A stretch of DNA of 64,000 bases, taken from Streptomyces sp. SCSIO 30461 (GTDB taxonomy: Bacteria > Actinomycetota > Actinomycetes > Streptomycetales > Streptomycetaceae). The notes under the pieces were generated by a model that did no database searches, was not told the origin of the DNA, and saw nothing but the letters and a program-made list of their open reading frames with translations. Location of the stretch: NCBI RefSeq assembly GCF_037023745.1, contig NZ_CP146101.1, forward strand, positions 7,748,501 through 7,812,500, in the 5' to 3' direction. The position numbers and the translations under genes were made by a program. Positions 25,380 through 33,863 of the stretch are shown piece after piece (position 1 is the stretch's first letter; every line of letters begins with the position of its first letter).

Positions 25380-26012
25380 TTGGCCAGCCGCGGCATCGAC
25401 CCTGGTGTCACAGCCGAGGAACCGCCAACGGAACCTGTCACGGCCCTGGAGGTGGCGGACGCCCGTATCCCCGCCCGCTACCGCCGGGCCCTGGCCGACC
25501 AGCCGCAGGTCACCGCCTGGGCTGACGAGATCGCCCGCGCCGGACGCCCTGGTCCCGGTGGACCCGGCATCGCCGAAGGCCCGTCGCTGCTGATCGCCGG
25601 CCCCACCGGCACCGGCAAGACATATCAGGCGTACGGCGCCGTCCGCGGCCTCCTCAGCCGTGGCGTCCGCCTGCGCTGGGAAGCGACCACCACCGCCGAC
25701 CTGCACGCGCGCATCCGTCCGCGTGCCGGCCACGACGCCGAACGCGACCTGCAGACCCTGGCCCGCTGCCCGCTGCTGCTCCTGGACGACCTCGGTGCAG
25801 CCAAGACCAGCGAGTGGACTGAAGAGCTGACCTACCGGCTGTTCAATCACCGGTACGAGCACATGCTCCCCACCCTCATCACCACCAACCTCCCCACCGC
25901 CGAGCTACGCACGACCCTCGGCGACCGCGTCGCTTCCCGCCTCGCCGAGATGACCGAACGCGTCGTCCTCACCGGCCCCGACCGGCGACGCCACACCGCG
26001 GCCACCGCCTGA
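25380..26012 (+). CDS. DnaC/IstB-like ATPase, putative helicase loader
   Basis: 210 residues from TTG 25380; the frame is open back to a CTG at 25314 that overlaps the stop of the preceding gene by 4 bp, so the true start may be upstream. Walker A is IAGPTGTGKTYQAYGAVRGL, Walker B is CPLLLLDDLGAAKTSEW, sensor 1 is TLITTNLPTAEL, and an Arg finger region SRLAEMTERV follows. This is the helicase-loader AAA+ class. Coupling to the initiator gene argues for replication of the excised element. Confidence 0.85.
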   Translation: MASRGIDPGVTAEEPPTEPVTALEVADARIPARYRRALADQPQVTAWADEIARAGRPGPGGPGIAEGPSLLIAGPTGTGKTYQAYGAVRGLLSRGVRLRWEATTTADLHARIRPRAGHDAERDLQTLARCPLLLLDDLGAAKTSEWTEELTYRLFNHRYEHMLPTLITTNLPTAELRTTLGDRVASRLAEMTERVVLTGPDRRRHTAATA

Positions 26013-26148
26013 CCGGCCATCCCAGCCGCCTCCCCCCTGCCCTACCTCGCTGCACCGCTCGTGCTCACACCTGCCCTGGCCCGCGCAGCCTCCTCGCGCA
26101 GGCGCGCTCAGCACTCCGCCGCGTTCGCCCTCCTGTTCCCTCTGCACC

Positions 26149-27528
26149 TTGGAGATCCGCCTGCTTCCTCTCCCCTTCGCGCACCTGGCTGCCCAGAGCA
26201 GCGGCACGCTCCTGCCGGACTGGGCCACCTCCCCCGCGATGACCGTGGCGCTCCTCGTCCTGCTCGTGTTGTCCGCCCTGTTCGCCGGATGGACGATCCG
26301 CCAGCAGCACCGCCGGCCGTCCGCCACCAACCGCCGGCGAGGGACCATCGCCGTGCCCGTCGCGGCCATGGCCGCGATCGGCTGCACCGCCTACAGCGCG
26401 GACACCAGCTGGCGGTTCGCCGCCGACTACCTCGACATGGGCGGCACCACCGAGCGTGTCGCGATGTTCGCCGCCGCCGAGCTCGCCCTTTTCGCCACCG
26501 CGCTGATGGCACGCCAGAACCTCAACGGCCCGAAGCAGGCACCCGGTACACCCGGAACCCTCACCTGGGTCATCACCGCCGTCCAGATCCTGCCCGCCTA
26601 CGCCGAGTCCGGGCCGCTCGGCGGCACAGTACGAGCCTTTGTCGGCCCCGTCCTGGCCGCGATTCTCTGGCACCTGGCCATGGGCATCGAACTGCGCCAC
26701 CGCACCCCCGACGCCACCTCACGCAGCCTGGCCGCCATCCTCATCCGGCAGGCACGCGAGCGTCTGCTCGCCCGACTCGGCATCGCCGACCAGGACGCCG
26801 ATGCCGCTCGACTCATCCGCGAGCGCGCGCTGACCGAAGCCGTCGCCCTAATCCTGCGCGCCGAGTCGATGACCGACAAGAAGCGCGGTAAACGGCGGCA
26901 ACGACGCCTGACGGAGCGCCTGCACCAGGCTCTGGAGCGGGCCGACGTCGACGGCGATCCGCTCCAGGACGAGCTGCTGCTGCGCAAGCTCGCCACGCGC
27001 AGGCAGGCTCTCGGCCTCGCCTCCCTCACACTGCCGCCACGCTGGCAGGCCCCGGTCTCGTACACCACCCGCGAATCCGGGCACAGCCGCCCGGGTTCCG
27101 CCCGCCCCGAGTCAGTGCCACGGGCAGAGCAGGACGCTGCCCGCCCGCACCCATCAGACCCGGGCGACGACGAGGTGCCTCCGGCTGCCCGCCCGCGGCC
27201 TGCCCGTTCGGCGCCAGGGCTGCCCGCCCGGGCATACACCGAAGACAGCCCGCCGCTCACGGGCAACACCTCGGGCAGCGCTCCGGGCAGGCGCGAGCGG
27301 AAACCGGCTGCCCGGAAGAAGCGCAACGACGGCAAACCCCGCGCCTCCGACGAAGTCATCCTCAAGTACACCCGTCGCATGTACGAGGAGACCGGCAGCG
27401 TCGGACGCGACCGGGTGGAGAACGCCCTGCGCGTCGATGACTACACCGTTTCCAGTGACGACGTCGGACGAGTCGTCCGTGACTTCAAGGCCCAGGTCAA
27501 GGCCGAAGCCGACGCTGCACTTCGGTGA
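26149..27528 (+). CDS. SpdB-like multi-pass membrane protein (DUF2637-type)
   Basis: 459 residues. The first 180 hold about five hydrophobic helices (around residues 30-48, 65-80, 101-118, 129-145 and 160-175). Then comes a long hydrophilic region with charged helices and a C-terminal winged-helix-like segment (KYTRRMYEETGSVGRDRVEN, then SSDDVGRVVRDFKAQV). Topology and position between the replication and mobilization genes match SpdB/DUF2637 proteins, which help plasmid spread within mycelium. The Pro-rich middle is disordered. No other transfer ATPase is in the element. Confidence 0.68.
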   Translation: MEIRLLPLPFAHLAAQSSGTLLPDWATSPAMTVALLVLLVLSALFAGWTIRQQHRRPSATNRRRGTIAVPVAAMAAIGCTAYSADTSWRFAADYLDMGGTTERVAMFAAAELALFATALMARQNLNGPKQAPGTPGTLTWVITAVQILPAYAESGPLGGTVRAFVGPVLAAILWHLAMGIELRHRTPDATSRSLAAILIRQARERLLARLGIADQDADAARLIRERALTEAVALILRAESMTDKKRGKRRQRRLTERLHQALERADVDGDPLQDELLLRKLATRRQALGLASLTLPPRWQAPVSYTTRESGHSRPGSARPESVPRAEQDAARPHPSDPGDDEVPPAARPRPARSAPGLPARAYTEDSPPLTGNTSGSAPGRRERKPAARKKRNDGKPRASDEVILKYTRRMYEETGSVGRDRVENALRVDDYTVSSDDVGRVVRDFKAQVKAEADAALR

Positions 27529-27576
27529 TCCCCGCAGCACCAACGCTCTCCACCACGCCCCGGCACGGAAGGCCCC

Positions 27577-28227
27577 ATGAACTCTCCGCACCACCCAGAC
27601 CCCACCACCCACGAGGACTCCCTGCCGATCACCCCTGCCCCAGGCGGAGCAAGCAATGGCGATGGACCGTCCATGGGCCGGTCCATCGCGAACACCTCCG
27701 CCCCGGGGGTGGCGGAGGAGCAGCTCCGGCACGAGGGCGTGCCAGAGCAGGAGTGGGTGAGCGCCGGCGAACAGCCGACCGGTCTCGTCACGGGGGCCAA
27801 GCAGCGTACGCCGCACCGCCGCGCGAACCTCGACGCGCAGCGTTCCGAGCACGTCACCGCCCGCTTTGCGCCGCATGAGAAGCACGACATCCAGTCGGCG
27901 GCGAAAGCCGAGCACGTGACTATGGCGCGATACATCGCCGACGCCACCATGGCCCGCGTCCGCGGTGAGATCACCGTCGCCGCCCCTCGCACTGTCTACG
28001 ACGAGGCGGTCGACGAGCTCGCCACCCAGCGGGCGCAGATCGCCCGGATCGGCAACAACGTCAACCAGATCGCCCGACGCCTCAACTCGGGCGGCGATCC
28101 ACACCCTGTGGACGCCGCCATCCTTCAGCGGGCCGAGCGCCTGCTCGCCACCGCCCACGACACGGTCCGGGCGATCGACGAAGCGGCCTTCCGGGCAGCC
28201 GGGCAGAAGGCAGGCAGCCTGAGTTGA
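27577..28227 (+). CDS. mobC: MobC-like relaxosome accessory protein
   Basis: 216 residues. The C-terminal two thirds read as the MobC family: TARFAPHEKHDIQSAAKAEH, MARYIADATMARVRG, then ELATQRAQIARIGNNVNQIA, the conserved ARIGNNVNQIAR box. A ribbon-helix-helix plus coiled segment nicks and opens oriT together with the relaxase. Its stop overlaps the relaxase TTG by 4 bp. The first about 80 residues are low-complexity, and their DNA carries a strong inverted repeat (27659-27689) that may be part of oriT. Confidence 0.85.
   Translation: MNSPHHPDPTTHEDSLPITPAPGGASNGDGPSMGRSIANTSAPGVAEEQLRHEGVPEQEWVSAGEQPTGLVTGAKQRTPHRRANLDAQRSEHVTARFAPHEKHDIQSAAKAEHVTMARYIADATMARVRGEITVAAPRTVYDEAVDELATQRAQIARIGNNVNQIARRLNSGGDPHPVDAAILQRAERLLATAHDTVRAIDEAAFRAAGQKAGSLS
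27659..27689. repeat. 11-bp inverted repeat inside mobC, candidate oriT element
   Basis: GCGATGGACCG (27659-27669), 9-bp spacer, CGGTCCATCGC (27679-27689), perfect. It lies in the low-complexity 5' part of mobC, just upstream of the MobC core and the relaxase gene. oriT sites of MobA/MobC systems contain such repeats close to the nick. The nick itself cannot be seen. Confidence 0.45.
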
Positions 28228-29945
28228 TCGCGAACATCGTCAAGCCGGGCAGCAACACCTACGGCGTCCTGGCGTACCTCTTCGACAAGGGCCGCGCCAA
28301 CGAACACACCGACCAGCACATCGTCGCTTCCTGGGATGACTTCGTTCCTGACCCCGGCCCGTATGACAGCCCCGGGCACAAGCAGCGGCTCGGCCAGCTC
28401 ACCAAGGCCCTGGATCTGCGGGTCGAGCAGGCCGGCGACAGGGCACCCGAGGGGCACGTGTGGCACTGCTCGGTGCGCGCCGCGCCCGAGGACCGCCTCC
28501 TGACCGATGCCGAGTGGGCGACGATCGCCAAGCGCATGGTCCATGCGACCGGCATCGCACCGGAGGGCGATCCGGACGGTTGCCGGTGGGTTGCCGTGCG
28601 CCACGCGGACGACCACATCCACATCGTCGCCACCAAAGTCCGCGGCGATCTGCGCCCGCCGCGGAACTGGAACGACTACCACCGCGCCATGGCCGAACTC
28701 GCCAGGATCGAGAAGGACTACGGCCTCACCCAGGTTCCGCGCGGCCCCGAAGCCGCCACCGGCACTCCGGCGGCGAAGCGCCCCACCCGCGCCGAGCAGG
28801 AGAAGGCCAAACGGCTGGGCCACCACAAGACGGCTCGCGAGCAGCTTCGGCACACCGTGCGCACCGCGCTCTCCCACGCGAAGGACCTGGACGAGTTCTT
28901 CAACCTGCTCGCCGACGCCGGCCTTCAAGTCGAAACACGCACGCTGCCCTCCGGCGACCTCTGCGGCTACAAGGTCGCCCTGCCTGACGACGGCACACCC
29001 ATCTGGTACTCCGGCTCCAGCCTCGCCACCGACCTGTCCCTCCCGCAGATCCAGCAGCGTCTGGCCGCCACCGAAGCGCACACCGCCACGGCAGCCTCAC
29101 CAGCCGGCCACTACCGCCGCAGCGCTTGGCACCAGGCCACCGCAGCCGCAGAACGTATCCCCCACCATCTTGATCACGCCGACGACAGCGCTGCACAAGC
29201 CCACCTGACCATCTTCAGCGAAGTCCTCTACGCCTTGCCCGCCCACGCCCCCGTCCACCTCAAGGCCGAACTCCACCGCGCCGCCGTCGCCTTCGAGCAC
29301 GCCGCCCACACCCGTGCCCACGCCGACCACCAGCACGCCCGCGCCCTGCGCGGCGCTCTGAAAGCCATGCGCTACCAGCCCGCCGACCACACCGGCCTGG
29401 CCATGCTCCTGGACGCCGCCATCCTCGTCGTCCTCGCAGCCCAGCGCCGCAGCGCGCTGCACCACCACGACCGGCAGGTGGCCGCCGCCCGGCAAACGCT
29501 CATCCATCTCCAAGCCGCCTACGACCAGATCGCCCCCACCAGCCTCGCCGTACTCGCCGGGCGCCGCCCCTCCGACAGCACCGTCCACCGGTACGCCCGC
29601 ACCCTGCACGAGGTCCTGCCCTCCCACTCCGGACAGATCCTCACCGAGGCTGCCTGGCCCGCACTCACAGCCACCCTCGCCGCCGCCGAAGCCGCTGGCC
29701 ACAACCCCGCAACCGTCCTCCAACAGGCAGCTCAGCAACGCTCCTTGAGCGACGCCAAATCGGCATCCGAAGTTCTCGTCTGGCGCATCCAACGTTTCGG
29801 CGACCGGCACGCCCCCGGCCCAGGTGCACGAGCCGCACAAGCCCGTAGCCCCCACATCCCCCACGTCCTGTCCACAGCGCGGGCCACCGCCGCGACACCC
29901 CCCACATCCGCGCCACCGCCATCGGGCACTCACCGGCCGCGGTGA
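28224..29945 (+). CDS. mobA: Relaxase / mobilization nuclease (MOB-P, VirD2/MobA type)
   Basis: 573 residues from TTG 28224. The relaxase domain occupies about residues 1-250: IANIVKPGSNTYGVLAYLF at the N-terminus, and the three-His metal motif H127-ADDH131-IH133 in RHADDHIHIVATKVRG. Tyrosines at 13 or 18 are candidates for the nicking residue. The rest is helical, Ala/His-rich and probably handles DNA and partner binding. It nicks oriT and stays attached to the transferred strand. With MobC but without a TraB/FtsK translocase or type IV coupling protein in the element, transfer must depend on a helper. Followed by the ParB-like gene. Confidence 0.9.
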   Translation: MIANIVKPGSNTYGVLAYLFDKGRANEHTDQHIVASWDDFVPDPGPYDSPGHKQRLGQLTKALDLRVEQAGDRAPEGHVWHCSVRAAPEDRLLTDAEWATIAKRMVHATGIAPEGDPDGCRWVAVRHADDHIHIVATKVRGDLRPPRNWNDYHRAMAELARIEKDYGLTQVPRGPEAATGTPAAKRPTRAEQEKAKRLGHHKTAREQLRHTVRTALSHAKDLDEFFNLLADAGLQVETRTLPSGDLCGYKVALPDDGTPIWYSGSSLATDLSLPQIQQRLAATEAHTATAASPAGHYRRSAWHQATAAAERIPHHLDHADDSAAQAHLTIFSEVLYALPAHAPVHLKAELHRAAVAFEHAAHTRAHADHQHARALRGALKAMRYQPADHTGLAMLLDAAILVVLAAQRRSALHHHDRQVAAARQTLIHLQAAYDQIAPTSLAVLAGRRPSDSTVHRYARTLHEVLPSHSGQILTEAAWPALTATLAAAEAAGHNPATVLQQAAQQRSLSDAKSASEVLVWRIQRFGDRHAPGPGARAAQARSPHIPHVLSTARATAATPPTSAPPPSGTHRPR

Positions 29946-30012
29946 GCACCAGCCCCCTCACGCAGCGGCCACGCACGCCTCGCAAACGCTACCGAGAACC
30001 ACCGAAGTCACG

Positions 30013-31014
30013 ATGACAACCGATCAACGACAACAGCCCTGTCCCCGGCCTTACGACGCCGCAGGACATCTGCGGCGCGCCACCGGCACCCCACCCGACA
30101 AGGAGCGCATCATCCAGACCCACCCCACCGCCGACATGTTCCCGATGCTCAGCGCCGACGAGCTGCACGACCTGGCCGAGTCCATCAAGACCGAAGGCCA
30201 GCACGAGGCCATCGTCCTGAGCGCCAACGGCGTCCTCCTCGACGGACGTAACCGTCTGGCCGCCTGCGAGATCGCCGACGTCGAGCCGCACTTCACCACC
30301 TACACCGGCAGCGACCCCAAGGGGCTGATACTCGCCCACAACCTGCGCCGCCGGCACATCAGCAAGGGCCAGCAGGCAATGATCGTCGCGATGGCCCGTT
30401 CCTTTTCGGAACACTCCCTGCGCCACCAAGCCAAGGTCCACAGCATCAGCCTGACCCGCCTCTCCAACGCGGCCACGGTCCTCAAGCACAACCCCCACCT
30501 CGCCGAACAGGTCCGCAGCGGCAAGCTCAGCCTCGATGCCGCCTACAGCACGGTCCGCGAACACCAGGCCCGCTCCGCCGAGATCCAGGCCCAGCACGGC
30601 CGCCTGCGCAAGCATGCCCCCGACCTCGCCGAACAGGTCACCGAGGGCCTCCGCAACCTCGACGACGCCATAACCGCACTCGACCAACGGCAACACGAAG
30701 AACAGCTCCGGCAGTCCGTGCAGCACACGGACGCTCTCCGCCTCTCCGACGGCGACCCCGCCCCGCCCCTGGCCCAGCTCGTCGAGCGGGGAGACATCAC
30801 CTGGGAGCAGGCCCACGAGCGCGCCGAAGAGTTCCTCGTCCACCGGCGGAATGCCGTCCAGCAAGCACAGCAGGCTCTCCGGGTGGTCGCCGAGAACTGG
30901 GCCACGGTCCAAGACCTCGCTGCCCGACCCGACACCCCCTACAGTCGGGACATCCTTGACGGCCTCACGCTCGAAGTCAGATCCCTCGTCCAGAACCTGA
31001 CCGCCCTGGCCTGA
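30013..31014 (+). CDS. ParB-like nuclease-domain protein
   Basis: 333 residues from ATG 30013. Residues 30-150 are a ParB/Srx fold: MFPMLSADELHDLAESIKTE, GQHEAIVLSANGVLLDGRNR, and HNLRRRHISKGQQAMIVAMA. Next come an HTH-like stretch (LRHQAKVHSISLTRLSNAAT) and a helical C-terminus. Proteins of this plan are found at the end of actinomycete integrative-element operons, for partitioning or regulation. No ParA partner is present. A perfect hairpin terminator follows. Confidence 0.82.
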   Translation: MTTDQRQQPCPRPYDAAGHLRRATGTPPDKERIIQTHPTADMFPMLSADELHDLAESIKTEGQHEAIVLSANGVLLDGRNRLAACEIADVEPHFTTYTGSDPKGLILAHNLRRRHISKGQQAMIVAMARSFSEHSLRHQAKVHSISLTRLSNAATVLKHNPHLAEQVRSGKLSLDAAYSTVREHQARSAEIQAQHGRLRKHAPDLAEQVTEGLRNLDDAITALDQRQHEEQLRQSVQHTDALRLSDGDPAPPLAQLVERGDITWEQAHERAEEFLVHRRNAVQQAQQALRVVAENWATVQDLAARPDTPYSRDILDGLTLEVRSLVQNLTALA

Positions 31015-31023
31015 CACGGCAGC

Positions 31024-31062
31024 GCCCCTGGGGCCGGCCTTGTTGGCTCCGGCCCCAGGGGC
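31024..31062 (+). terminator. Perfect 14-bp hairpin ending the mobile-element operon
   Basis: GCCCCTGGGGCCGG (31024-31037), 11-nt loop, and the exact complement (31049-31062), starting 10 bp after the ParB-like stop. No U-run follows, as is usual for high-G+C terminators. Confidence 0.82.
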
Positions 31063-31211
31063 GAGGGCGGTGAAGCCCGCCCATGTCACGGGGCTCACCA
31101 TCGTGGGGAAACGACAGGCACCTCCGCGACCAGGGCAGGGCTCTGGCACTCTAGGAACCGGCCTTGGCCCTGGGACCTGCGGCACCATCCGTGCCTGCCG
31201 ATCCCGCCTCA

Positions 31212-31922
31212 TCACCCCGTGAGCCTGACCGCTGTGACCTTGGCGACCGCCTTGCGCACGTGGGCATCAACAAGGCCGGGGCTACCAGAGACCACGACGA
31301 CCACCGTCCCGGTGCGGACGGCCGTCTGCTTGACGACGCTGCTGCGCCCGCCAGCGGCGAAGGTCAGCAACTGGCTCCACTGCTCGTCGCCCAGCCGACG
31401 GGCGACGAGCACCTTCTGAGTCGTGACCGTGACGGGGGTACCGCCGGCGAGGACCTGGTAGGTGGGGTAGGAGGTCATCGCCTCGAAGATCCGGCCCACC
31501 TCTCGGGAGAGCTTGTCCTCAGTGTCGCTGTACAACTCCTCGGCTACCTCGGAATCGGGCCCGCCTGCATAGGTGAAGGACGCCTTCGCGCTGCGCGGGA
31601 AATCGAGGCTGCTACCGACCGCTGCATCGCCAGCGAGATCCCCCAGAGTGGGACAGCCGATCACGGTCACGTCGTCATGCGCCGCAGTGCGCTGTGGCGT
31701 GCGAGTGTAGCCCTCGCCAAGGTCGCTCTCGTCCAGGAGCCGCTTGGCCAGTGCGGTCGAGGACAGGGGAGTGGGCACCGGGGCACTCTCGCCGTCCGGG
31801 TGCACCGGGACGGTCGTGGACGACCTCGGGCCGGAGGAGGTGGCGCTGCCATGGGAACAGCCCGCCAGGGCCAGGACGGCGAGGGCGCTGAAGCTAAGGA
31901 CGGTCGTGATGTGAACGCGCAT
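31212..31922 (-). CDS. Lipoprotein of unknown function
   Basis: 236 residues starting at ATG 31922 (AAAGGGG upstream). Signal peptide with lipobox: residues 1-20 hydrophobic, then LAGC, so Cys21 is lipidated. The mature protein starts with a Ser/Thr/Pro-rich linker and has a folded domain (LAKRLLDESDLGEGYTRTPQ to the end) of the kind seen in 'sensor' or PknH-like extracellular domains of actinobacterial lipoproteins. It may bind a ligand in the cell wall. Minus strand, convergent with the mobile-element operon, so it could be the first chromosomal gene after the element. Confidence 0.8.
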   Translation of the reverse strand: MRVHITTVLSFSALAVLALAGCSHGSATSSGPRSSTTVPVHPDGESAPVPTPLSSTALAKRLLDESDLGEGYTRTPQRTAAHDDVTVIGCPTLGDLAGDAAVGSSLDFPRSAKASFTYAGGPDSEVAEELYSDTEDKLSREVGRIFEAMTSYPTYQVLAGGTPVTVTTQKVLVARRLGDEQWSQLLTFAAGGRSSVVKQTAVRTGTVVVVVSGSPGLVDAHVRKAVAKVTAVRLTG

Positions 31923-32014
31923 AGAGACCCCTTTGTGGCCTGCGAAACGGACGGCCTGACCAGGCCGGCCCTCCGGGCGCCGGCAGTACGAAGGGGAGCG
32001 GGGGTTTCGGTAGG

Positions 32015-32398
32015 TCATTGGCCGAGGTGGCGCAGGCCCTCTTCAAGAGTGGGGTGGAACCGGTCGACCGGACCGGAGTGGCGGTTGAACCAGGCCGCAT
32101 CCAGGCCGGGCTCCTTCGTCTCGTGGCCCGCCCGACAACGCAGCCACACCGAGTCGTCGCGCATGCAGAAGACGATCCAGTCCCGGTACGCACCGCACCC
32201 GGGACACGTACGGACCACGCCGTCGACGACGAGCGGCTGCAGCCAGCGCATCATCACCCCGGCCACCTCATGGCGCGACGGCACCCGCAACTCCGGCGGC
32301 AGGAAATGAGGCACCACCGTTTCCTCCGCGGCAGGGGCCTGTGTGATCGGCTCGGGGCAGTCGGGCCACGGCCGTGCGGACTGCAGCCGCAGGAGCAA
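32015..32398 (-). CDS. Zinc-ribbon hypothetical protein, start uncertain
   Basis: Up to 127 residues from TTG 32398. A CPGC motif (TCPGCGAYRDWIVFC) with a later Cys in RCRAGHETKEPG suggests a zinc ribbon. The frame continues upstream with coding-like text (REDRAFREAQRAGHELL) but has no ATG/GTG before an in-frame stop. An ATG with a good AGAAGGAG region sits in a neighbouring frame, so a frameshift near 32430 or a poor start is possible. It lies downstream of the DUF317 gene on the same strand. Confidence 0.55.
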   Translation of the reverse strand: MLLRLQSARPWPDCPEPITQAPAAEETVVPHFLPPELRVPSRHEVAGVMMRWLQPLVVDGVVRTCPGCGAYRDWIVFCMRDDSVWLRCRAGHETKEPGLDAAWFNRHSGPVDRFHPTLEEGLRHLGQ

Positions 32399-32578
32399 CT
32401 CGTGGCCCGCACGCTGGGCTTCACGGAACGCGCGGTCCTCGCGAGTGCGTGAACAAGACTCTCTCCTTCTCTGTCATAGAGCAGGCGCGGGGGACCCTCC
32501 TCATACGTCTGACCGGCTGCAACTCGGGGAGATTCGGTGACGGGCCGCACAACAGCAGCTCCTCTGCGGCAGGGGTTG

Positions 32579-33328
32579 TCAGCTGCGGCGGACGATAGTG
32601 AGCCGCCCCTCCGCGATCTCGGGCACAGTGTGGCGAGGCACCGGCACCGGGGAGGCGAGCGAGGAGGCGAACGCGGCGACCAGGTCATGGGGGACGCTGG
32701 CGCTGAAGCTGGCGCACCACAGATACGGCGCACCGGGCACGGGCTCCGCCCACGCCTGCCAACCCACCAAATCCGGCCGCGGGTCGGCGTCCTCGATGAG
32801 CGGCGGCAGCATCTCCAGAGAGACGCAGGAGGAGAACCTTGGGTCCGTGGCAGTGGTGTGAGGACGGTCCACGTCGCGGATCCAGCCCCGGAGTATGAGC
32901 GCGTCGAGGACCGTCTCGGGCTCCTTGAAGGCGACGTCGGGCGCCTCACGGGCGTCGAGCGCCATGAGGAGATCGGCGAGCGCCTCGTAGGAGACGCCGG
33001 TGGTGAAGTACGCGTTCCACTCCGGCATCGCGGAGGCGGCATGCGCGCGGGCGCTCAGCTGCCAGGCGACGGGCAGACCGCCCAGCTCGAACGGGTAGGC
33101 CGCGAAGATCCACTCGGCGCCACGCAGCCCGTCCGGGCTTACGTACAGAAGGGTGTGACGGGAAGTGGGCCACATGCGCCAGCCGAGGTCGGACAGGATG
33201 TCGCCGATCCGTTCGGCGAGCACACCGTCGTCGCCGGCCAAATGACGCGGGGTGACCCAGTACACCGGGTCCGGCAAGTCCGGTCGGGAGCGGTCACTGG
33301 AGTGGTGCGGGAGCAGGGGCGCCTCCAA
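32579..33328 (-). CDS. DUF317-domain protein
   Basis: 249 residues. The two DUF317 repeats are evident: DPVYWVTPRHLAGDDGVLAE, GWRMWPTSRHTLLYVSPDG, then ISFELGG-like text, and a second copy around YLWCASFSASVPHDLVAAFA. DUF317 proteins are restricted to Streptomyces and relatives, often in accessory or integrative regions, with no known activity. No membrane segment. TTG 33328 is the only start close to the conserved region. Next gene downstream on this strand is the zinc-ribbon protein. Confidence 0.82.
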   Translation of the reverse strand: MEAPLLPHHSSDRSRPDLPDPVYWVTPRHLAGDDGVLAERIGDILSDLGWRMWPTSRHTLLYVSPDGLRGAEWIFAAYPFELGGLPVAWQLSARAHAASAMPEWNAYFTTGVSYEALADLLMALDAREAPDVAFKEPETVLDALILRGWIRDVDRPHTTATDPRFSSCVSLEMLPPLIEDADPRPDLVGWQAWAEPVPGAPYLWCASFSASVPHDLVAAFASSLASPVPVPRHTVPEIAEGRLTIVRRS

Positions 33329-33863
33329 GAGCTCGTGGGGTAGAACACTGGCCTTCCAGGATCATCGGCATCACTTCGCTGACCAGGTCTTCCGCCGACA
33401 AGGTGTTGGAGGGTGACATGGCTGTGCGGCTGTTCGCCAGTCGTTTCGGGGTCTTTCCTGTCTGCCTGCGGCGAACTACTGGAAAGATGGACAGGATTGC
33501 CCAAAGAGGCGGGCCGCGCCCAACGCAGCTCCGGCGTGTGATCGCCAGCGGCATACGTCGCCGTGGCCCACGACGGGCGGCCGCCGATGGCACGCAGCGC
33601 GGTCCATATCCCGCACTTGATCGATTAGCCTGGGAAGTCCTGGCCCTGCCGTTGTCGTAGCCGACAGCGCGCCTTGCGGAAGCGGGTGCACCCCATGGCT
33701 CAGACGCGCCCTTGACCAAGGTCTACGAGGATTGTTCCGTTAGGGAAGTTGGGGCGTTCTACTCGGGGGTTGCCTTCGTGACCAGGTCGGTTGGCAGTGC
33801 GTGGTGTCTCATCAGCGGCACCAGGCAGGAATCGGCCGTTCCCTCGGCTGCCGGGGCCTCCGT
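33329..33863. other. Intergenic region between DUF317 gene and NB-ARC gene
   Basis: No supported gene. A minus-strand ATG frame 33294-33419 (41 codons) overlaps the DUF317 start and reads MSPSNTLSAEDLVSEVMPMI, which looks protein-like but is too short to call. Promoters for the divergent genes must lie here. Confidence 0.3.

Noticed and set aside
28224..31014. Element as a conjugative plasmid with its own transfer machinery
   Set aside because: No translocase or type IV secretion genes are present between the integrase and the terminator.
33294..33419. 41-codon minus-strand frame before the DUF317 gene
   Set aside because: Short, overlaps the DUF317 start, no clear ribosome-binding site.
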